Shown: positions 1 to 11,752, numbered from the stretch's first letter. The stretch: 64,000 nt of DNA from Deltaproteobacteria bacterium (GCA_020853705.1 JADYYK010000017.1:1-64000); one strand, 5' to 3'. Made by a program: numbers and translations. The notes: a model not told the origin generated them from the letters alone.

Positions 1-334
1 CCTGCTGCAGGTCGGGATCCTTCAGCGCGACCTTGAGCAGCCGCTTGGCCTCCTTGTCCTTGGCGGCCGACATCCAGCTCAGCTCGCTGCGTACGGTCGC
101 GAGGTCGCCCAGCCGCGAGGCGGCGGAAGCGATGTAGTAGTGCGCCGTCACGTACGACGGATCGGCGACCAGCGCGGCGCGATAGCCGGCGATGGCCTCG
201 GCCCACTCCTGGTTCCGGTAGTGCTTCTTGACCGCCTGGTCGGTCAGCTTCTTGGCCGTGGCGCGATCGGCCATGGCGCTGCCTGCGTTCGTCATCATGA
301 CCAGTCCCAGCACCCGCCAGCGCAGTCCAGGCAT
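1..334 (-). CDS. TPR-like secreted protein (partial, 3' end outside window)
   Basis: The first 111 codons of a gene that runs off the left edge. The ATG at 334 opens a hydrophobic stretch ending in AGSAMA, which looks like a Sec signal peptide cleaved near residue 22. The mature part has a helical, TPR-like pattern: aromatic and alanine positions spaced as in a TPR hairpin (QEWAEAIAGYRAAL, then ADPSYVTAHYYIASAASRLGD). Such proteins usually act as periplasmic scaffolds, but no specific role can be read here. It is followed upstream by a PEGA lipoprotein gene on the same strand, 31 bases away, so the two may be co-transcribed. The family call is tentative because the C-terminal part is missing. 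Confidence 0.6.
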   Translation of the reverse strand, partial: MPGLRWRVLGLVMMTNAGSAMADRATAKKLTDQAVKKHYRNQEWAEAIAGYRAALVADPSYVTAHYYIASAASRLGDLATVRSELSWMSAAKDKEAKRLLKVALKDPDLQQ

Positions 335-365
335 GCTCGCCCCCTGGGCCGAGTATAGCGGCGTG

Positions 366-758
366 TCAGGGCGTGCGCGCGGCGACCTGGGCCGGGAAGC
401 GGGCGTGACAGCCGTCATAGTCGAGGCCGTGCCAGCCGCCGGTGGCGGCGTCGACCGCCAGCGGGACCAGGCCGAACAGGATGTCGAACGCGATCCACAT
501 GCCGCTGACGCTGCCCGCGATGGTGCAGCGCGCGGTGCGGCCGGCGTGGCGCAGCTCGATGGCGTGGCTGCCGCGGGTGGTGACGCTGACATCGAGCGGG
601 GTCACGCCCATGCGCACGCCGTCGACATAGACCTCGGCGCCGGGCGGGTTGGAGGTCAGGTTGACCGCGGCGCGGCGGTCGCCCATCAAGGTGCCGCACC
701 CGGTCGCGGTGACGGCGATGCTGGCGAGCAGCGCGAGGACCAGGGCCTGGGGCTTCAT
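366..758 (-). CDS. PEGA-domain lipoprotein
   Basis: A 130-residue protein. The signal peptide ends in a lipobox with Cys at residue 21 (TATGC), so it should be lipid-anchored. Residues about 36-60 match a PEGA domain (SNPPGAEVYVDG, then a GVTPLDV strand), a small extracellular beta domain common in myxobacterial envelope proteins. A hydrophobic stretch around residues 90-110 (WIAFDILFGLVPLAV) could be a membrane segment. I chose the ATG at 758 rather than the ATG six codons upstream because it starts directly at the signal peptide. It lies 11 bases downstream of the 770-1357 gene, so the two look like one operon. Function unknown. Confidence 0.75.
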   Translation of the reverse strand: MKPQALVLALLASIAVTATGCGTLMGDRRAAVNLTSNPPGAEVYVDGVRMGVTPLDVSVTTRGSHAIELRHAGRTARCTIAGSVSGMWIAFDILFGLVPLAVDAATGGWHGLDYDGCHARFPAQVAARTP

Positions 759-769
759 GGCGGACTCCT

Positions 770-1357
770 TCACCACGACAGCGCCGCGCCGACGGTGGTC
801 GACAGGATGCGGGTGTCCCCTTCCATCGAGCGCACCGCGACGTCGCCGGTGATGCCGAAGCTGCCGCGCCCGATGGGCAGCAGCGGCAGGGTGGCGTGGG
901 CGAACACGAACGGCCCCACGAACGAGGCTGACTGCAGGGTGTAGCCGACCAGCGTCTTGGCCGTGCCCAGCGACAGCCCGCCGCCGACGTTGAGCGTGAC
1001 CGGCCCCTCGTAGCGCAGCGCGCCGCCAAAATTCCAGGTGCCATAGCTGAAGTAGTCCTGCCGCGACAGGATGTCGACCCCGAGCAGCGCGACGCCCGCG
1101 AAGCGGCCGCCCAGGCGGCGCCCGAGCAGCGCGCCGAACGCGATCCCGGTGGTGTTCTCGGTACCGGCGGCGTCGTCAACCCGACGCAGCCCGCCGCCCA
1201 CGAAGACGTCGAGCACCAGCTTGTTCGGCCGCCGTGTGCGCGTGACCTCGACCGCGCCAGGGGCGGGGTCGGGCCCGGGTTCATCCGCGTGCGCGAGCGC
1301 CGGCACAGCCGCCAGCGCCAGCAGGGAGAGCGTGAGCAGTCGATGTCGCCGCATCAT
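770..1357 (-). CDS. Putative outer-membrane beta-barrel-like protein
   Basis: A 195-residue protein with a clear signal peptide (two Met, two Arg, then a Leu-rich core ending ALAHA). The mature region alternates Gly-rich short strands and turns (GGGLRR, GALLGRRLGG, VGGGLSLG) and ends in a terminal Trp, a pattern expected for small outer-membrane barrels, although no named family is recognised. I chose the ATG at 1357; the longer in-frame reading upstream has no signal peptide and is rich in Arg and Pro, like an out-of-frame shadow. It is followed after 11 bases by the PEGA lipoprotein gene, suggesting a two-gene envelope operon. Confidence 0.6.
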   Translation of the reverse strand: MMRRHRLLTLSLLALAAVPALAHADEPGPDPAPGAVEVTRTRRPNKLVLDVFVGGGLRRVDDAAGTENTTGIAFGALLGRRLGGRFAGVALLGVDILSRQDYFSYGTWNFGGALRYEGPVTLNVGGGLSLGTAKTLVGYTLQSASFVGPFVFAHATLPLLPIGRGSFGITGDVAVRSMEGDTRILSTTVGAALSW

Positions 1358-1786
1358 GCAAGCGGGTAGAGCAACAGGTGTGCCTGGCTGCGCGCATGTG
1401 GTCACCAGGGTTTGCAGCGCGGGGCAGGGCGCTGTCCCATGTGACGTCGCCGTGGGCGCGGGCGCGTGCTTCAGTCCTCGGGCGGGTGCTCGGAGGGTTC
1501 GAGGTCGCAGTGATCGGGCCTCCAGACGAACCGCGTGATGTCGGGCGTGGTGGCGGCGTCGGACTCTTCGAGGTCGCTGTCGTCGGGTACGCGGGAGACT
1601 TCGAGCACGTTCCTGCCTGAGGCGGTGTTCTGTGCGCTGGAGGCGCTGCCTGCGACGTGCGGCGCGCTCCAACTCGGCCGCAGTCGCCCTCGAGACCGGC
1701 TTGCTGCCGATGGCGGCGTCGGCATGCGCCAGACCTCTCGGCGGCGTCGGTTGCCAGGGCGGGGTCCACGAACTCTGAGCGCCTCT
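1358..1786. other. Intergenic stretch, mostly without a convincing gene
   Basis: 429 bases separate the barrel-like gene from the VOC lipoprotein gene. The only candidate I see is the short minus-strand reading frame at 1471-1725, listed separately. The rest should hold the promoter of the 1357 to 366 operon and the end of the VOC transcript. I see no clear terminator hairpin with a T-run and no RNA gene. Confidence 0.5.
1471..1725 (-). CDS. Possible small hypothetical protein
   Basis: An 84-codon frame starting at an ATG. The C-terminal half has a believable, acidic amino-acid composition (SRVPDDSDLEESDA, then ITRFVWRPDHCDLEP), while the N-terminal half is Ser/Arg/Pro-rich, as shadow frames often are. 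There is no signal peptide, no recognised domain and no strong ribosome binding site. It could be a small gene, the 3' remnant of a larger one, or chance. Kept because it is the only candidate in this gap. Confidence 0.3.
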   Translation of the reverse strand: MPTPPSAASRSRGRLRPSWSAPHVAGSASSAQNTASGRNVLEVSRVPDDSDLEESDAATTPDITRFVWRPDHCDLEPSEHPPED

Positions 1787-2266
1787 CTAGCGCCCCCAGA
1801 CGTCGACTTCGTTGCCTTCGGGGTCGCGAAATTTGGCGAAGTGGCCCATGTCGTCGGTGCTGGTCGCGAATGGCACCAGCCCCTTCGCCGCGCGTGCCTT
1901 GACGAAGCCGTCGTAGTCGCCGACGTGAAACACCAGGTACGCCGTGCCGGGGGCCGCGCCTGGGTGCTCACCACCGGCGTCGACGATGGCGATGTTGAAC
2001 GACGAGCCGTTCCACTCGAAGCCGCCGTAGAAGCCACCCGGCATCTCGCCCATCATGGGCAAGCCGAAGCGGTCATTGTACCAGGCCGACAGCGTCTTCG
2101 GATCCTTGGCCTGGATCGCTGTGCCGCCGACATATTCGAGACCCGGACTGGCAGCAGCCGGGGCGGCTGCCGCCACCGGGCGCTGCTGAGGATGACCACA
2201 GCTGGCGAGGGTCACGAGGGTGGTCGTCGCGAACGCGGCTACGAGAGTGCGGAGTCGAATCGGCAT
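1787..2266 (-). CDS. VOC-family (glyoxalase/bleomycin-resistance fold) lipoprotein
   Basis: A 159-residue protein with a lipoprotein signal (lipobox TLASC, Cys 23) followed by an Ala/Pro linker and one VOC domain from about residue 44 to the end. Visible VOC features are the opening GGTAIQAKDPKTLSAWY with DRFGL, and the closing KFRDPEGNEVDVWG, where the Glu is the usual C-terminal metal ligand of the fold. VOC proteins include glyoxalases, dioxygenases and binding proteins, so the substrate cannot be told. Lipid anchoring of a VOC domain is unusual but seen in soil bacteria. It lies 31 bases downstream of the SNF2 gene and may be the last gene of that operon. Confidence 0.8.
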   Translation of the reverse strand: MPIRLRTLVAAFATTTLVTLASCGHPQQRPVAAAAPAAASPGLEYVGGTAIQAKDPKTLSAWYNDRFGLPMMGEMPGGFYGGFEWNGSSFNIAIVDAGGEHPGAAPGTAYLVFHVGDYDGFVKARAAKGLVPFATSTDDMGHFAKFRDPEGNEVDVWGR

Positions 2267-2297
2267 TCGCGCACGATACTCACGGTTCGGCCGTCTG

Positions 2298-5200
2298 TCA
2301 CGACGGGGCGGAGGTGCGCGGGGACAGCAGGGCGATCAGTTCCTGGGTCGACAGGCGGGCGGCCAGGTCCTTGCCCTCGAGGACGCCGGCGACCAGGGCG
2401 CGCTTGTGCTGGTGCAGGGACAGCATCTGCTCTTCGATGGTGCCGCGGGAGACCAGGCGGTAGACGGTGACGGGGCGGGACTGGCCGATGCGGTGGGCGC
2501 GGTCGGAGGCCTGGTCCTCGACGGCGGGGTTCCACCAAGGGTCGAGGTGGATGACGCTGGTGGCGGCGGTCAGGTTGAGGCCGAAACCGCCGGCCTTCAG
2601 CGAGATCAGGAACAGGGGGGCGTCGCCGTCCTGGAACGCGCGCACGCGGGCGGCGCGGGCGCGGCGCGGGGTCTTGCCGTCGAGGTACTCGTAGGCGATC
2701 CCGCTCTGGTCGAGGACCTCGCGCACCAGGGCGAGGTGCGAGGTGAACTGGCTGAAGACCAGGGCGCGGTGGCCCTCGGCGCGCAGCTCGTGGGCAAGCT
2801 CCATGAAGCGGTCGAGCTTGGCCGATTCCAGGCGCGAGCCGGCGTCGTACAGGCGCGGGTGCGAGGCCAGCAGGCGCAGGCGGGTCAGCGCGGCCAGGAC
2901 CTCGATGCGGCGCTCCTGCTCGCGCAGCTTGGAGCGGCGGGTCTCGAGGTCGGACAGTGCGGCCAGGCGGGCGTCCTCGTACAGCGTCCACTCGGCGGCC
3001 GACAGCACCACCGGGACGTGCACGTCGGTGCGCGGCGGCAGCTCGGCCTCGACCTGGGCCTTGGTGCGGCGCAGCAGGAAGGGCGCCAGCACGCGGGCCA
3101 GCGCCGGCGCGGCGTGCGGATCGAGGCGCTTCTCGATGGGCGCGGCGAAGCGCTCGCGGAAGGCCTCCCAGCTGCCCAGCAGGCCGGGGAACACGATGGC
3201 GAACAGGGACCACAGCTCGCCCAGGTGATTTTCCAGCGGGGTGCCCGACAGCGCGACGCGGAAGTCGCCCTGCAGCGCGCGGGCGGCGCGGAAGCGGTGG
3301 GTCAGCGCGTTCTTCAGCGTCTGCGCCTCGTCGAACACGATGGTCGCGAAGTGAATGGTGGAGAGGCGCCCGAGGTCGCGCGTCAGCAGGCCGTAGCTGA
3401 GGACCAGGACGTCGCCGGGGCCGAGGCGCGCCAGGGCGTCGGCGCGGTCGGCGACGTCGGCGTACATGGTCAGGCGCAGCGCGGGGGCGAAGCGCGCCGC
3501 CTCGTCGACCCAGTTGTAGGCCACCGAGGTCGGCGCCAGCACCAGCGCGGGGCCCAGGCGGCGGCGCGCCAGCAGCAGCGTCAGCGCCTGCACCGTCTTG
3601 CCCAGGCCCATGTCGTCGGCCAGGATGCCGCCGGCGTTCCACGACGCCAGGCGCGACAGCCAGCGGAAGCCCTCGACCTGGTAGGGGCGCAAGGTCGCCT
3701 TCAGCGCGGTCGGGATGCGCGCGGTCAGGTCGTGCGCGGCCAGGATGCGGGCGCTCAGCGCGCGCCAGGCGGCGTCGGCCTCCACGGTGGCGCCGGCGCG
3801 GGCCAGGGCATCGAGGGCCTCGGCGCCCGACGGCCCGATCTCGAGGCCGTGGCGCGCGCCATGGGTGTGATCGGCCAGCCGCTCGAGGTGCGCACGCAGC
3901 GCGTCTTCCAGCTCGACGTAGGTGTGCGCGTTGACGTGCACATAGCGCTGGCGCCGTCGCGCGGCGTCGAGCAGGCGCGCCAGCTCGACCCGCTCGCCCT
4001 CGACGGCGAGGCCGCCGAGCACGCCGAACCAGGCCCGGCGCTGCTCCAGGATCACCTTGAGTGCACCGGGTCCCGGGCCGGGCAGCAGGCGCAGCTCGCT
4101 GCCGATCCACTCCAGCTCGGGCGCAACCTCGAGCTTGCGCGCCGCCGCCAGCAGCGCGAGGGCGCCCTGTGGATCAGGGAAGACATAGGCAAATGACGCG
4201 GGTTGCGGCTCGGCGTCGCGCAGCGGATGCAGCCGCGCCGCCAGGGTCTCGGCGGCGCCGCGTTCGCGGGCGAAGTCGCGGCGGATGTGGAAGGCGCGGG
4301 TGCCGCGACGCACGTGGATGTCGCGCACGCCCTCGCCAGGCGCCTCGGTGGCGGCGTCGTGCACCGGGCGGGTGCGCAGCTCGACGCGGATGCTGCCGCC
4401 GCCGAGCGACTCGAGGCGCAGCACTGGCAGGTCGGCGGGCGGGATGGCCTCGCCCATGATGGTGCGCGGCAGCGCGACCGGGACACGCACCGACAGGCGT
4501 GACAGCCGCTCGATCAGCGCGCCGTGGCTCTCGGGCGGGAACGTGTTGCCGTGGCGCGCCAGGATGGCCAGCAGCGCGCGCACCTCGGGGCTGACATCGA
4601 GGATGCTGAGGCGCCGGGTGCCGCGCTCGAAGTGGTGCAGCGCCTCCTCGGGGCGGGCGCGGCGCACGCGGTCGAGGATGATGGCCGGCAGCGCGGCGCC
4701 GTCGATGCCGGCGGTGACGACCACGGTGCCGCCGCGATCCTCGGCCACGATCCCGACCCGGGCGCGCTCGATGTGCACCGGCTCGGTCGAGCCGTCGTCG
4801 ACGAGCAGGCGCGGGTGGCCCTCGAGCTCGAACAGCAGGGTGCGCGTCGCCGGCCCGTCGCCGTCGGGCAGCAGCGCCGCCAGCCGCGCGTCGCTCGGCC
4901 CGAGGCGCGAGCCATACTCCAGCAGCAAGCGGCGCCGGGTCAGGCGTGCGCCGGTGCTCAGCCCCTTCTTGCCGTGACGATGGATGTACGGCGTCACATA
5001 GATGGCGTGGCCGTCGACCAGCGTCAGGCGGAACCACAGCTCGACCGCGGTGGGCGCGCTGGCGGCCTCCTGGCTGACCCGATCGAACGCGCACAGGCTG
5101 CGCTCCCAGCCGTGTGACAGCAGCGTGGTCAGCGCCTCGTCGAACAGCGGACCAGCGGGCTGCTCGAGCCACAGCAGCGCGGCGTCGACCGCGGCCAGCG

Positions 5201-5462
5201 CGTGCGCACACCCGGGGGCGCCGCAGCTGCACTCCGCGCTGACCCGCTCGGGTGTGAACGACAGGCGCGCCTCGGGGATCATGCGTCCGGCCGCGTGCTG
5301 CACCGGGCTGCGCGTGTCGCGCAGCCGAAAACCGGGCAGGAGCTCGTCGAATTGCAGCCCGGTCACATCGAGGAGCGCGCTGCCCCGTGACTTGCCCGCG
5401 CCGCGCACCGCCTCGAGCAGCCGCCGCACCCGCGCCGTCTTGTCGGCGTCCGCGCCGGTCAT
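2298..5462 (-). CDS. SNF2-family helicase with N-terminal SWIM zinc finger
   Basis: A 1054-residue SWI2/SNF2 ATPase. Residues 78-87 form a SWIM finger, CxCx4CxH (CSCGAPGCAH), a typical N-terminal module of bacterial SNF2 proteins. The motor has a Walker A near residue 617 (DDMGLGKT), a DEAQ box near 707 (VFDEAQT), ALSGTPLEN, and the helicase C lobe ending DPWWNP...DRAHRIGQ near 985. These enzymes translocate on double-stranded DNA and remodel protein-DNA complexes; bacterial members assist RNA polymerase recycling or act in repair or defence. The start is the ATG at 5462, which overlaps the stop of the upstream SUMF1-like gene as ATGA; a TTG nine bases upstream is less likely. Cytoplasmic, last or next-to-last gene of the his operon. 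Confidence 0.95.
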   Translation of the reverse strand: MTGADADKTARVRRLLEAVRGAGKSRGSALLDVTGLQFDELLPGFRLRDTRSPVQHAAGRMIPEARLSFTPERVSAECSCGAPGCAHALAAVDAALLWLEQPAGPLFDEALTTLLSHGWERSLCAFDRVSQEAASAPTAVELWFRLTLVDGHAIYVTPYIHRHGKKGLSTGARLTRRRLLLEYGSRLGPSDARLAALLPDGDGPATRTLLFELEGHPRLLVDDGSTEPVHIERARVGIVAEDRGGTVVVTAGIDGAALPAIILDRVRRARPEEALHHFERGTRRLSILDVSPEVRALLAILARHGNTFPPESHGALIERLSRLSVRVPVALPRTIMGEAIPPADLPVLRLESLGGGSIRVELRTRPVHDAATEAPGEGVRDIHVRRGTRAFHIRRDFARERGAAETLAARLHPLRDAEPQPASFAYVFPDPQGALALLAAARKLEVAPELEWIGSELRLLPGPGPGALKVILEQRRAWFGVLGGLAVEGERVELARLLDAARRRQRYVHVNAHTYVELEDALRAHLERLADHTHGARHGLEIGPSGAEALDALARAGATVEADAAWRALSARILAAHDLTARIPTALKATLRPYQVEGFRWLSRLASWNAGGILADDMGLGKTVQALTLLLARRRLGPALVLAPTSVAYNWVDEAARFAPALRLTMYADVADRADALARLGPGDVLVLSYGLLTRDLGRLSTIHFATIVFDEAQTLKNALTHRFRAARALQGDFRVALSGTPLENHLGELWSLFAIVFPGLLGSWEAFRERFAAPIEKRLDPHAAPALARVLAPFLLRRTKAQVEAELPPRTDVHVPVVLSAAEWTLYEDARLAALSDLETRRSKLREQERRIEVLAALTRLRLLASHPRLYDAGSRLESAKLDRFMELAHELRAEGHRALVFSQFTSHLALVREVLDQSGIAYEYLDGKTPRRARAARVRAFQDGDAPLFLISLKAGGFGLNLTAATSVIHLDPWWNPAVEDQASDRAHRIGQSRPVTVYRLVSRGTIEEQMLSLHQHKRALVAGVLEGKDLAARLSTQELIALLSPRTSAPS

Positions 5463-6259
5463 CGGGCGCAACGAAAACCGACCTGGCTCATCCCGATGAA
5501 CGGCCCGTCCTCGTCACCCGAGATGAAGGTCACCGTCTGCGCCGCGGGCGGGTCGAGGAAGCTGCCCCCGCGCCAGTAATACACCAGCCCCGGCTCGCGC
5601 GCCGTCCACTCGCCGACGTTGCCGGCCATGTCCAGCGCCCCCGATGCGCTGGCTCCCGCGGGCCGCTGCCCGACGACGCCCGGCCCACCATCGGTGCAGC
5701 CCGAGGCCAGGGCGCGGGTGCAGTCGGGCGGCGGTGCGTCACCCCAGGGATAGCGCCGCCCATCGCTGCCGCGCGCCGCCAGCTCCCACTCGTCCCAGGT
5801 CGGCAGCCGCTTGCCGACCCAGGCGCAGTAGGCCGCGGCGTCCTCGCGCCGCATCAGGCGCGCGGGCCGATCATCCGGGGTCACGACGGCGAACAGCTGG
5901 CACACCCCGGCGCTGACACAGGCGGCGAACTCGGCCGCGGTGACCTCGCGCAGATCGATCGAGAACGGCGCCACTGTCGCGACGTGCGTCGCCAGCCCCG
6001 CCGGCTGGTTGGCACAGTCGCCGACCCCGAGGTCACAGCCGAGCGTCACGGTGGCGCCGGCCACGCCCACCATGCCCTGCGGCACCACGACGTCGATCCA
6101 GGGCGCGTCGGGGAGCGCGGCGTCCCGGGGCGCCGCGTCGTCGGCCAGCGCCGCATCGACCGGGCCGGCGTAACGCGCGGTCCCGTCGTCGCCACAGCCG
6201 CTCAGCCAGGCGCCTGGGGCCAGGGCGCAGAGCAGCGCGAGGCGGGAGAGGCGCACCAT
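5459..6259 (-). CDS. SUMF1/FGE-like lipoprotein, probably non-catalytic
   Basis: A 266-residue lipoprotein (Cys 22 in LSGC) with one formylglycine-generating-enzyme-like sulfatase-modifying-factor domain from about residue 67. Family landmarks: EVTAAEFAACV, YCAWVGKRLPTWDEW, YPWGD, NVGEWTA, WRGGSF, and the terminal GFRCAR. True FGE enzymes carry copper-binding active-site cysteines in the segment after GGS; here that segment (LDPPAAQTVTF) has none, so sulfatase activation is unlikely and a binding or structural role is inferred. It begins nine bases after the hisF stop and overlaps the SNF2 start as ATGA, so it is translated with the his operon although it has no known link to histidine. Confidence 0.85.
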   Translation of the reverse strand: MVRLSRLALLCALAPGAWLSGCGDDGTARYAGPVDAALADDAAPRDAALPDAPWIDVVVPQGMVGVAGATVTLGCDLGVGDCANQPAGLATHVATVAPFSIDLREVTAAEFAACVSAGVCQLFAVVTPDDRPARLMRREDAAAYCAWVGKRLPTWDEWELAARGSDGRRYPWGDAPPPDCTRALASGCTDGGPGVVGQRPAGASASGALDMAGNVGEWTAREPGLVYYWRGGSFLDPPAAQTVTFISGDEDGPFIGMSQVGFRCAR

Positions 6260-6268
6260 GGCCGCAGT

Positions 6269-7056
<788 letters not shown>

Positions 7057-7057
<1 letters not shown>

Positions 7058-7794
7058 CAGGCGCTGCCTGCGGCGCGGATGGCGTCGGCCAGGGTGAAGC
7101 GCTCCTCGTACAGCGCGCGCCCGATGACGCAGGCGGGCACGCCGGCCGCGGCCAGCTGGCGCAGGTGCTCCAGCGTGCCGATGCCGCCGCTGGCGATGAC
7201 CTCGACCGGGGCCACCGCGCGCGCCAGGGCCGCGGTCGCCTCCACGTTGGGGCCGACCTCGGTGCCGTCGCGCGACACGTCGGTGTACAGCAGGGCGGCC
7301 GCGCCGACCCCGATCATCTGGCGCGCCAGCTCGGTCGCCAGCACGTCGGTCTCGACGGTCCAGCCCTCGATGGCGACCTTGCCGTTGCGGGCGTCGATGG
7401 CGACCACCACGCCGCCCGGGTGCGCCGCGCACGCCGCCGCCACCATCGCGGGGTCCTTGATGGCCGCGGTGCCCAGCACCACGCGCTCGACGCCGATGTC
7501 ACGCAGCCCCTCGACCGCCGCGCGGGTGCGCACCCCGCCGCCGACCTGCAGGCCGACGCGCGCCGCCCGCAGGGTGCCGGCGATGCGCTCCAGGGCCTCG
7601 CGATTGGCGGTGTCGCGGGTGCCCGCGAAGGCGCCGTCGAGGTCGACCACGTGCACGCGCCGCGCCCCGGCCGCCGCGAAGCGCTGCGCCACCGACCACG
7701 GCTCGTGGTCATACACGGTGGCCTGATCGCGCTTGCCCTCGCGCAGGCGGACGGCCTGGCCGCCCAGCAGATCGATCGCAGGATAGACGCGCAT
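7057..7794 (-). CDS. hisA: Phosphoribosylformimino-5-aminoimidazole carboxamide ribotide isomerase
   Basis: A 245-residue barrel that isomerises ProFAR to PRFAR, the step before HisF/HisH. Asp 8 (YPAIDLLGG) and Asp 134 ([10 protein letters not shown]) are the catalytic pair; phosphate loops QVGGGVRT and [11 protein letters not shown] are present. Residues 136-143 (RNGKVAIEG region) fit HisA rather than the related TrpF, and the length fits HisA. The ATG at 7794 overlaps the hisH stop as ATGA, continuing the coupled order hisB-hisH-hisA-hisF. Confidence 0.98.
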
Positions 7795-8420
7795 CAGCTG
7801 TCCAGGAACCGGGCCAGCAGGCTGAGGCCTGCGGCCTGGCTCTTTTCGGGGTGGAACTGCGTGGCCAGGATGTTGTCCTTGCGCACCGCCGCGCACACGT
7901 CGAGGCCGGCGTAGCGCGCGGTCAGCACGGTGACGCCGGGGTCGGCGGGCACCGCGTAGTACGAGTGCACGAAGTAGTACCAGGCGCCCGCTGGCCCGGC
8001 GACGGCGTCGGCCCGCGGCGCGTCGACCTGGGTCCAGCCCATGTGCGGCACCTTGACGCGCGCGCCATCGGCATCCCGCGCGTCCTCGGGAAACCGCACC
8101 ACGCGCCCGCGCAGGAGGCCCAGGCCCGCCACCGGCCCGTGCTCCTCGCTGCTCTCGAACAGCACCTGGAGGCCGAGACACAGCCCGAGGTACGGCACCC
8201 CGCGCGCCACCGCCGCGCGCACCGCGTCGACGACCCCGCCGCGGGCCAGCCCCGCCATGGTATCGGCGAAGGCGCCCTGGCCGGGCACCACCACGCGGTC
8301 GGCGCGCGCGATCACGTCGGCGTCGCTGCTGACCGTGACCGTGGCCCCCACGTGGGCCAGCGCCTTCTCGACGCTGCGCAGGTTGCCGGTGCCGCTGTCG
8401 ACCACGACGACGCGCTTCAT
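7794..8420 (-). CDS. hisH: Imidazole glycerol phosphate synthase, glutamine amidotransferase subunit
   Basis: A 208-residue class I glutamine amidotransferase that hydrolyses glutamine and channels ammonia to HisF. The nucleophile is Cys 81 in YLGLCLGLQVLF; the His and Glu partners lie in TQFHPEKSQ near the C-terminus. The PGQGAF oxyanion segment is intact. The ATG at 8420 overlaps the hisB stop as ATGA. Confidence 0.98.
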   Translation of the reverse strand: MKRVVVVDSGTGNLRSVEKALAHVGATVTVSSDADVIARADRVVVPGQGAFADTMAGLARGGVVDAVRAAVARGVPYLGLCLGLQVLFESSEEHGPVAGLGLLRGRVVRFPEDARDADGARVKVPHMGWTQVDAPRADAVAGPAGAWYYFVHSYYAVPADPGVTVLTARYAGLDVCAAVRKDNILATQFHPEKSQAAGLSLLARFLDS

Positions 8421-9019
8421 CTCGTCAGCGTCCCCTTGGTCGACGGCACCGCGCCACCCAGGCGCGGGTCGAGCTTGCAGGCGGCGTCGGCCGCGCGCGC
8501 GAAGGCCTTGAACAGCGCCTCGATGATGTGGTGCGCGTTCTCGCCGTAGTGCAGCCGGAAGTGCAGGTTGCACTGCGCGGTGTTGGCGAACGCGGCGAAG
8601 AACTCCTTGGCCAGCATGGCGTCGAAGCCGCCGACCCAGCGCCCGTCGAGTGCGCCGCCGACGCCCCACACGAAGGCCGGGCGGCCACCGAAATCGATCA
8701 CACACTCGGCCAGGGTCTCGTCCATCGGCATCAGGAACGAGGCGTAGCGCACGATCCCGCGGCGCTCGCCCAGCGCCTCGCGGAAGGCCTGGCCCAGCAC
8801 CAGGCCGACGTCCTCCACGGTGTGGTGGGCGTCGACCTCGACGTCGCCGCGCGCGTCGACCACCAGATCGAACACGCCGTGGCGCGCCACCGCGTCGAGC
8901 ATGTGATCGAAGAACGGCAGCGGGGTCTTGATGTCGCGCTGGCCGGTGCCGTCGAGCTCGAGGCGCAGCTTGATCTGCGTCTCCTTGGTGTCGCGGGCGA
9001 TCTCTGCGCTGCGGCTCAC
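8417..9019 (-). CDS. hisB: Imidazoleglycerol-phosphate dehydratase
   Basis: A 200-residue stand-alone dehydratase (no fused histidinol-phosphatase). It dehydrates imidazole glycerol phosphate using two bound metal ions. The two His-rich half-sites are visible: FDHMLDAVARHG and VDAHHTVEDVG in the first half, and HFRLHYGENAHHIIEALFK in the second. I chose the GTG at 9019 because it overlaps the stop of the HELIH gene as GTGA and starts directly before the conserved SAEIARDTKET strand; upstream sequence in this frame looks non-coding. Confidence 0.97.
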   Translation of the reverse strand: MSRSAEIARDTKETQIKLRLELDGTGQRDIKTPLPFFDHMLDAVARHGVFDLVVDARGDVEVDAHHTVEDVGLVLGQAFREALGERRGIVRYASFLMPMDETLAECVIDFGGRPAFVWGVGGALDGRWVGGFDAMLAKEFFAAFANTAQCNLHFRLHYGENAHHIIEALFKAFARAADAACKLDPRLGGAVPSTKGTLTR

Positions 9020-9576
9020 GGGCAGGCCTCCTTCACGGCGGTGTCGATCTGCGCGGCGACCCAGCGCTGCATGGCGCCCCGGAACGGCCACATCCAGCCG
9101 TAGGCGCCCCCGGTGAACTGCTGCACGATGCGCGCGCCGAACTCGGGCCGGCGCACGTGCAATTCGCCGAAGACCTCGGCCGAGGCCCGGATGGTCTCGG
9201 CGTAGGCCTCCTTCTCGAAGCGAGCGCGAAACCACGCCAGCCCCAGCGGCAGCGGCACCAGCAGGTACAGGAACGCCATCACCGGCACGGTGTAGCGCCT
9301 GAACTGGCGCACATGGATGAGCTCGTGGCGCATGGTGCAGTAGCGCTCGTCGGCGGGCAGCTCGTCCCAGTCGGAGGTCACGTACACGGTGCGTCCGATG
9401 GTGGTCTGGTAGTCGGTCAGGTAGACGCGCTGCGCGCCGAAGGTGACGATCTTGAGCGCCACCGCGATGGCGCGCTGGAACTTCGACTGGTCCTTGCGCA
9501 CCACGCGAAATCCAGGGATTTCTTGCTGGATCTGCGCGATCAACGCGGTGTAGCGATCGGTCTCGTGCGGCGCCAC
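9016..9576 (-). CDS. HELIH-motif membrane protein, possible zinc metalloprotease
   Basis: A 186-residue protein of unknown family heading the his operon. It contains an HExxH-type zinc motif at residues 84-88 (MRHELIHVRQ), followed by a hydrophobic segment at about 98-115 (VMAFLYLLVPLPLGLAW) and a later Glu-rich helix (FEKEAYAETI) whose Glu could be the third metal ligand, as in gluzincin-like peptidases. There is no signal peptide, so the helix may be a single membrane anchor. Its stop overlaps the hisB start (GTGA), so it is translationally coupled to histidine synthesis, a link I cannot explain. The protease activity is inference from the motif only. Confidence 0.7.
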   Translation of the reverse strand: MAPHETDRYTALIAQIQQEIPGFRVVRKDQSKFQRAIAVALKIVTFGAQRVYLTDYQTTIGRTVYVTSDWDELPADERYCTMRHELIHVRQFRRYTVPVMAFLYLLVPLPLGLAWFRARFEKEAYAETIRASAEVFGELHVRRPEFGARIVQQFTGGAYGWMWPFRGAMQRWVAAQIDTAVKEACP

Positions 9577-9600
9577 GGCGAGGCGAAGGATAGCAGAATC

Positions 9601-9633
9601 GGAACAGCACTCCTCGAAGCTGCGCTTCGAGGG
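9601..9633. repeat. Dispersed hairpin element, single copy
   Basis: A perfect 9-bp inverted repeat, CCTCGAAGC - TGC - GCTTCGAGG (stem 9612-9632), in a divergent intergenic region. The same hairpin with flanking CTCCTCGAAG and a CGGAAC-like left flank occurs four times in tandem at 12787-12986. Both neighbouring genes start away from it, so it cannot be a terminator of either. It therefore looks like a small dispersed repeat or a shared regulatory or processing site. Confidence 0.7.
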
Positions 9634-9688
9634 GGCTGGCAGACTGTCAAGAGGGCAAGTCTCCAGCTCCCCGTGGTAGATCGCTGGA

Positions 9689-11752
<2,064 letters not shown>

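Noticed and set aside
2239..4196. Very long open frames on both strands over the SNF2 gene
   Set aside because: They are rich in Arg, Gly, Ala and Pro without motifs, and lie in other frames of a gene with clear helicase motifs. In DNA this GC-rich, stop codons are rare in shadow frames.
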